Part shown: in pieces, positions 28,689-32,500 of the stretch
How the letters are laid out: each line of letters opens with the position of its first letter
Position numbering within the stretch: the stretch's first letter is position 1
Origin: Chromera velia
Lineage: Eukaryota; Sar; Chromeraceae
Direction of reading: 5' to 3'
DNA length: 32,500 bases
NCBI GenBank assembly: GCA_018398765.1
Contig: JAHBMJ010004463.1
Span: forward strand, 2,501-35,000
Position numbers and translations under genes: made by a program
Notes under the pieces: generated by a model
What the model saw: only the letters and a program-made list of their open reading frames with translations
Database searches by the model: none
What the model was told of the DNA's origin: nothing

Positions 28689-30612
28689 AATAGAATCCAC
28701 GCCTAGCGACAACATAGCTGACGTAGCAGCTGGCTCAGATAGCAAGACTTCTAAGTCTAGATTAATTCCTACATTAGTTTTTGGAATAAAATCATATTAA
28801 AATGATCAACAGAACAGGAATTTCCGATCGCTGCATGGACAGCCGCTCCTTGGGTAACCCAGCGCACCACAGCTGGCAGCCTGGCACACTTCCATGTTTC
28901 AATGATGTTCGAAGCTCCCTTCGCTTTACACCCAAAGAATCTAACGAAGAATGGTGGGGTGATGCCCTGCCTATTCATGCAGCATGCACGTCAAATGAAA
29001 CCGCATGCACTCTCATGCAGCTGTGAATTGAATTGAGGCTTTCAAAAAAAGACCCTGGCACTGTATGAAACCGTGCAAGACACGCAGCCACACAGCCGGG
29101 AAGACCGTATGCGACTGGCCTCAATATAACTGCACGACCGCACGCACAAGGCACAAGACACGTGTAATTGAACTCAGGCAGGGAGGCAGGCAGGCAGGCA
29201 GGCGCAGGCATGGATTGACTGTCTTCTCTCCGAACGCACTCGAAACGTCCGAGGGATCTGTCCATTGTCTCCTGTTCTTGTCGATTGTATGTTGTTGCTC
29301 GCCTTAGTACCGTATTCCTCCTGCTTCACAACGAGTACGTAAGGAGATGTCCCAATCAACCATCATGCAAGACATTCCGCATTCCTGGTCCGTTCGGACA
29401 AGAATGCGGTTGCTTAATTGCGAGATTTGATTTCATTGCCATCAGGGCCAACGATGAAAGACGGGTCAAGAAAAGAAAAGAAGACTTCGTGTCGTTTGTC
29501 TGCTGTGGTTCAGCGTCAAACTGGGCAGCAAAGTCGCGTTAAATAAAAGAAGGGGGGAAGGGAGGAAGAACGGAAGACACGCGGGTCCTCCAGAGCCCCC
29601 CCTGACACCCCAAGGACCCCCCTTATCTCCTTCCCCTTTTCCTCTCCAACCAGCTTATCTGCACTCTGTTCACCTTCTTGACAGGGGGCATCGCTGCGAT
29701 TCTTCTCTAATTTCCCTCTCCCACCACTCACTCAGTCATTTACTGTGCGCCTTCCAAATTCACGCGTGCACCCATTTCCTTGGCTACTCACTCACTGCAT
29801 GTCTTCCAACAGGACCGGGTCCATGAACTGAACTCAGGCATACAAAAAAAAGTCCAGGGACACAAACCTTTCACGCATGCATGCATCGATCAATCAATCT
29901 CCGCATGGGACACAGAAACAAACAACACACACTGAATTCGCCTGAGTCGCCAGGAGAGATTCTGACGGGCATGGGCACAGCCAAAAACGAGAAAGAAGGG
30001 TGAAGGTGCACACATGGAGGAAGACTGTCTGACTGAGTGACTGACAGACCACCCCACCCAATGAGCAGCTGGAGACACAAGAGACACCCACCGAAACCCG
30101 ATCAGGAAAGAATCTAACGCATCCATCCCTCCATCCATCCATCCATCCATGCCTCAATGCATCCATCGCGCGTGCCGTCCCACACACCAAGCGAATGCCT
30201 TGCTTGCTTGTTCCTCGCAAGGATTCACATCGATTCCCCTTCTCGGCATTCCATCCGTCTGCATGAAGCAAAAAAACGCACACACATTCACACTGACTCA
30301 CGGACAAACAGCAGAGGGGGGCGAAGAAAAGGCAGACAGAGACGGAAACACGAAAACGACACAGACAGAAGAATGTTTCTGCAATCACAAACAGGGCCGT
30401 GATTCGATCCAAAAAAAAAAGCGCGTAAGCAGACGGACCTATAGGCACGACCTTTATGTCCATAAATAAAGGGGGAAAGCAAGCCAACCAACGGAACTGT
30501 CAGGCCGTCTCTGTGACCTCTGCCTCCCTGCCCCTGTTGATGTCCCCCCCTTCCCTTCCTTCACTCCCCTTGACACAACAGAGAGAGAAAGAGAGAGAGA
30601 GACAGAGACACA

Positions 30613-30670
<58 letters not shown>

Positions 30671-30682
30671 CACACACACAGA

Positions 30683-30729
<47 letters not shown>

Positions 30730-31591
30730 GGACAGACAGACAAACCAAGAGACAAAGAAAGACACACAGACACGCACCCAGAAGGGATGCCGATCGACCC
30801 AGCATGCATGCCCGCTTGCTTATCCATGAAAGCAACACCAGCGGTCTCTCTTGCACTTTTCTTTGTTCTGCGTGCATGAACGTTTAAGGAGTGCTTTCGC
30901 TTGTCAGAGCGTGGGTGGCAACGGAGAAAGAGTGAAGAGCGCTCTTTTGACAAAGAGAAAAGACGGTTCTGAAAACGTGGACCGTCCTTGTTGGCTTAAA
31001 TCGATCTATAGAATTATATAGAAGAACAGCATATGGTACATGAGGCAGTTTGTCAGGCAGAAAGACAGACAGACAGACACGAAGAGACATTCAGTCTTGT
31101 GTTGTGCTGTGCGCTATCTTGTACACTGATGACATCGTACGCGGCCCTCTTGTCTTGTCTGGGGAGTCCTGCCATTCATTCGGTCGATCGACAGGCCCTC
31201 ACTCGCACGTGTAGCGGGGGGCGGGTGAGAGAGATGTGCAGCAGCACAGAAAGGTTTCTTCGTAAGTGCACAAGCAGAAGAGTGGTCACAGCTCTTCTCT
31301 TTTCCTTTCCTTCTTCTTTGCCTCTCTGTCAGACGTTGTTCTAAAATTTGTCCTCCGGCTGTCTTTTCCTCTTTCCACTCTGGTATTCACTTGTATCTTG
31401 GTGTGTGCCTCCCCGCCTTCATGTTTCTTCGCTTTCCTCTCTTTTCTCATGAGCACAGCCGAGAATGCAGACCTCTCTGTCGCTTTCTCACTCAAATCGA
31501 AATCAGACTGCACCTATGAGATTGACCCAACTCAACCATTATTTTCATTCTTCCATACGACTCTGTCCCGTTCCCTTCCATTTTCTTCGAG
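28689..31591. other. Long region without a supported gene
   Basis: It contains a GCAGGCAGGC run near 29180-29203 and (CATC)n at 30121-30150. A compound (GA)n/(CA)n array lies at 30581-30780, with TGCATGC clusters near 29876 and 30805. A fragment at 28800-29030 looks mildly coding on both strands but has no domain or splice support. Part of the right end is the 3' flank of the Yippee-like gene. Confidence 0.4.
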
Positions 31592-32479
31592 TTAAATTCG
31601 GGTCGGGGAGACCAAATGCTGCGTGGGGTTTTGTTCCTGTCTGCAGATCCTCATCTTTTCGAGGATGGTCTTTCCCTCCTTGTACTTCTGCTCGGGCTCC
31701 TTCGCCTTGATCTGCAGGGAGTCCGTCAGTGTGGGCATTCGGTCGATCGTTCAGACAGAAAGTGGGGAAGGGTGCAAGAACATCGAACAGCATGAAGGAC
31801 TCCAACGGCAAGAACGGACAAAAAGAAGAGAGAAGAGAAGAGAAGAGGAGAGGAGAGGAGAGGAGAGGAGAAGAAAAGGGTCAAGGAAGGAAGCATCAAT
31901 CGGCTTGCAGGGACAGAAGATGCTCGCAAAGAAGGACGCAGCCATTCAAATTTTATCTACCCTACGAGCGTAGCGGATCGAGGGGGATGGGAAAGGAGAA
32001 GGAAGAGACAACAGAGAGAGAAATGAAGGGGAAAGGCCAAAAGGACGCAGACCCCCGTCGGGCTGAGGGCCGATCGAACAAGGTGAAAAACTTCTCTTGT
32101 CATCCAGAAAGATAGACACCACCGAAAGTGAACCACACGCTGGTATGGCAGAGGCGAATCATGCAGGCACGGGCGAGTAAAAAAAGACCAAAAGGGATCA
32201 ATCGAGAGCTGATCGAGGGGTGTCAAAAACACCGATCGGTGTTCAAGGTTGGAGGACCCGGTTGATATCGACAAAACCGAGGAAGGGAGGACGGGTTCAC
32301 AGAGACAGCAGAAGCAGGGAAGCAGCTCCAAGACTGTTAGGAAACAAATTCCAAATGGATCAGACAGAAAAGACCAAAGAAAGGAATTCGCTGACTGACA
32401 TAGCGCCACCCCACAATGCTCCGACAGGAGACGCAGAAAACGTCGCACACCGTGTGCATCCCCGTCACCAAGTACCTTT
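31592..32479 (-). CDS. Yippee-like zinc-binding protein, C-terminal two exons (5' part outside window)
   Basis: On the minus strand an exon at 32479-32400, after acceptor GTGTGCAG, reads RYLVTGMHTVCDVFCVSCRS and then IVGWRY, ending at donor TAT|GTCAGT. The next exon, 31711-31592 after CCCTGCAG, reads IKAKEPEQKYKEGKTILEKM and ends with TAA. The join is phase 0. The match to Yippee/Mis18-type proteins is close: TGLHTV.DI.C..C...LGWKY followed seven residues later by QKYKEGK.ILE. The C-x2-C here is the second half of the zinc site, and the first Cys pair must lie upstream, beyond 32500. Yippee proteins are conserved eukaryotic zinc proteins linked to ubiquitin ligase complexes and to centrosomes. 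The role here is not shown. Intron length is 688 nt. Confidence 0.85.
31712..32399 (-). other. Intron of the Yippee-like gene
   Basis: A GT...AG intron, read on the minus strand from GTCAGTCAGCG to GACTCCCTGCAG. It contains an (AGGAG)n-type purine tract on the plus strand at about 31830-31880 and no coding signal. Confidence 0.7.
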
Positions 32480-32500
32480 CTGCACACAGGGGAAGAAAAG

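Noticed and set aside
28612-29026. Two short plus-strand frames and one minus-strand frame
   Set aside because: The first starts in the dispersed repeat, and the others overlap each other with no domain or splice support. A decayed gene is possible but cannot be shown.

Overview
This looks like nuclear DNA from a microbial eukaryote. The genes are split by GT-AG introns, there are large microsatellites, and there is a decayed Ty1/copia LTR retrotransposon. No Shine-Dalgarno-led operons are seen. A gene rich in tandem C-x-H-G-K...C-x2-C-G-G repeats, a type I associate mostly with protists and algae, together with the repeat load suggests an alveolate or stramenopile alga. A chromerid such as Chromera velia is my best guess, but this is inference only. 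Almost all gene models below were assembled by eye from splice consensus, reading phase and protein likeness. Exon ends are therefore provisional.

Layout, left to right. 1-323 (-): first 107 codons of an unrecognised protein running off the left edge. 669-796: a repeat whose inverted copy lies at 28551-28688. 798-7468: a copia element on the minus strand with two LTRs and broken gag, protease, integrase, reverse transcriptase and RNase H. 7469-8050: a long polypyrimidine tract. 8077-11503 (-): a multi-exon gene of unknown family with a Cys/His exon and a WD40-like last visible exon. 11504-11977: GC-rich divergent promoter region. 11978-16029 (+): a complete four-exon 2-oxoglutarate/Fe(II) dioxygenase of 360 residues (isopenicillin-N-synthase-like fold), two of whose three introns are filled by microsatellites. 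16080-18110: AT-rich block holding a small two-exon gene. 18120-19764: no convincing gene. 19765-21810 (-): a 681-residue protein with 14 Cys/His repeats flanked by His-rich tracts. 21811-21930: short divergent promoter. 21931-25025 (+): a provisional six-exon gene for a Pro/Tyr-rich low-complexity protein. 26040-28270: AT-rich block with a MITE-like element, a 466-bp near-perfect foldback and AT palindromes. 28690-31590: mostly simple repeats. 31592-32479 (-): the C-terminal two exons of a Yippee-like zinc protein whose 5' part lies beyond the right edge.

No shared pathway is evident. Two gene pairs (8077-11503 with 11978-16029, and 19765-21810 with 21931-25025) are arranged head to head and could share promoters. 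The most unusual content is the Cys/His-repeat gene and its divergent Pro/Tyr-rich neighbour, the near-perfect foldback at 27.1-27.6 kb, and the microsatellite-loaded introns.
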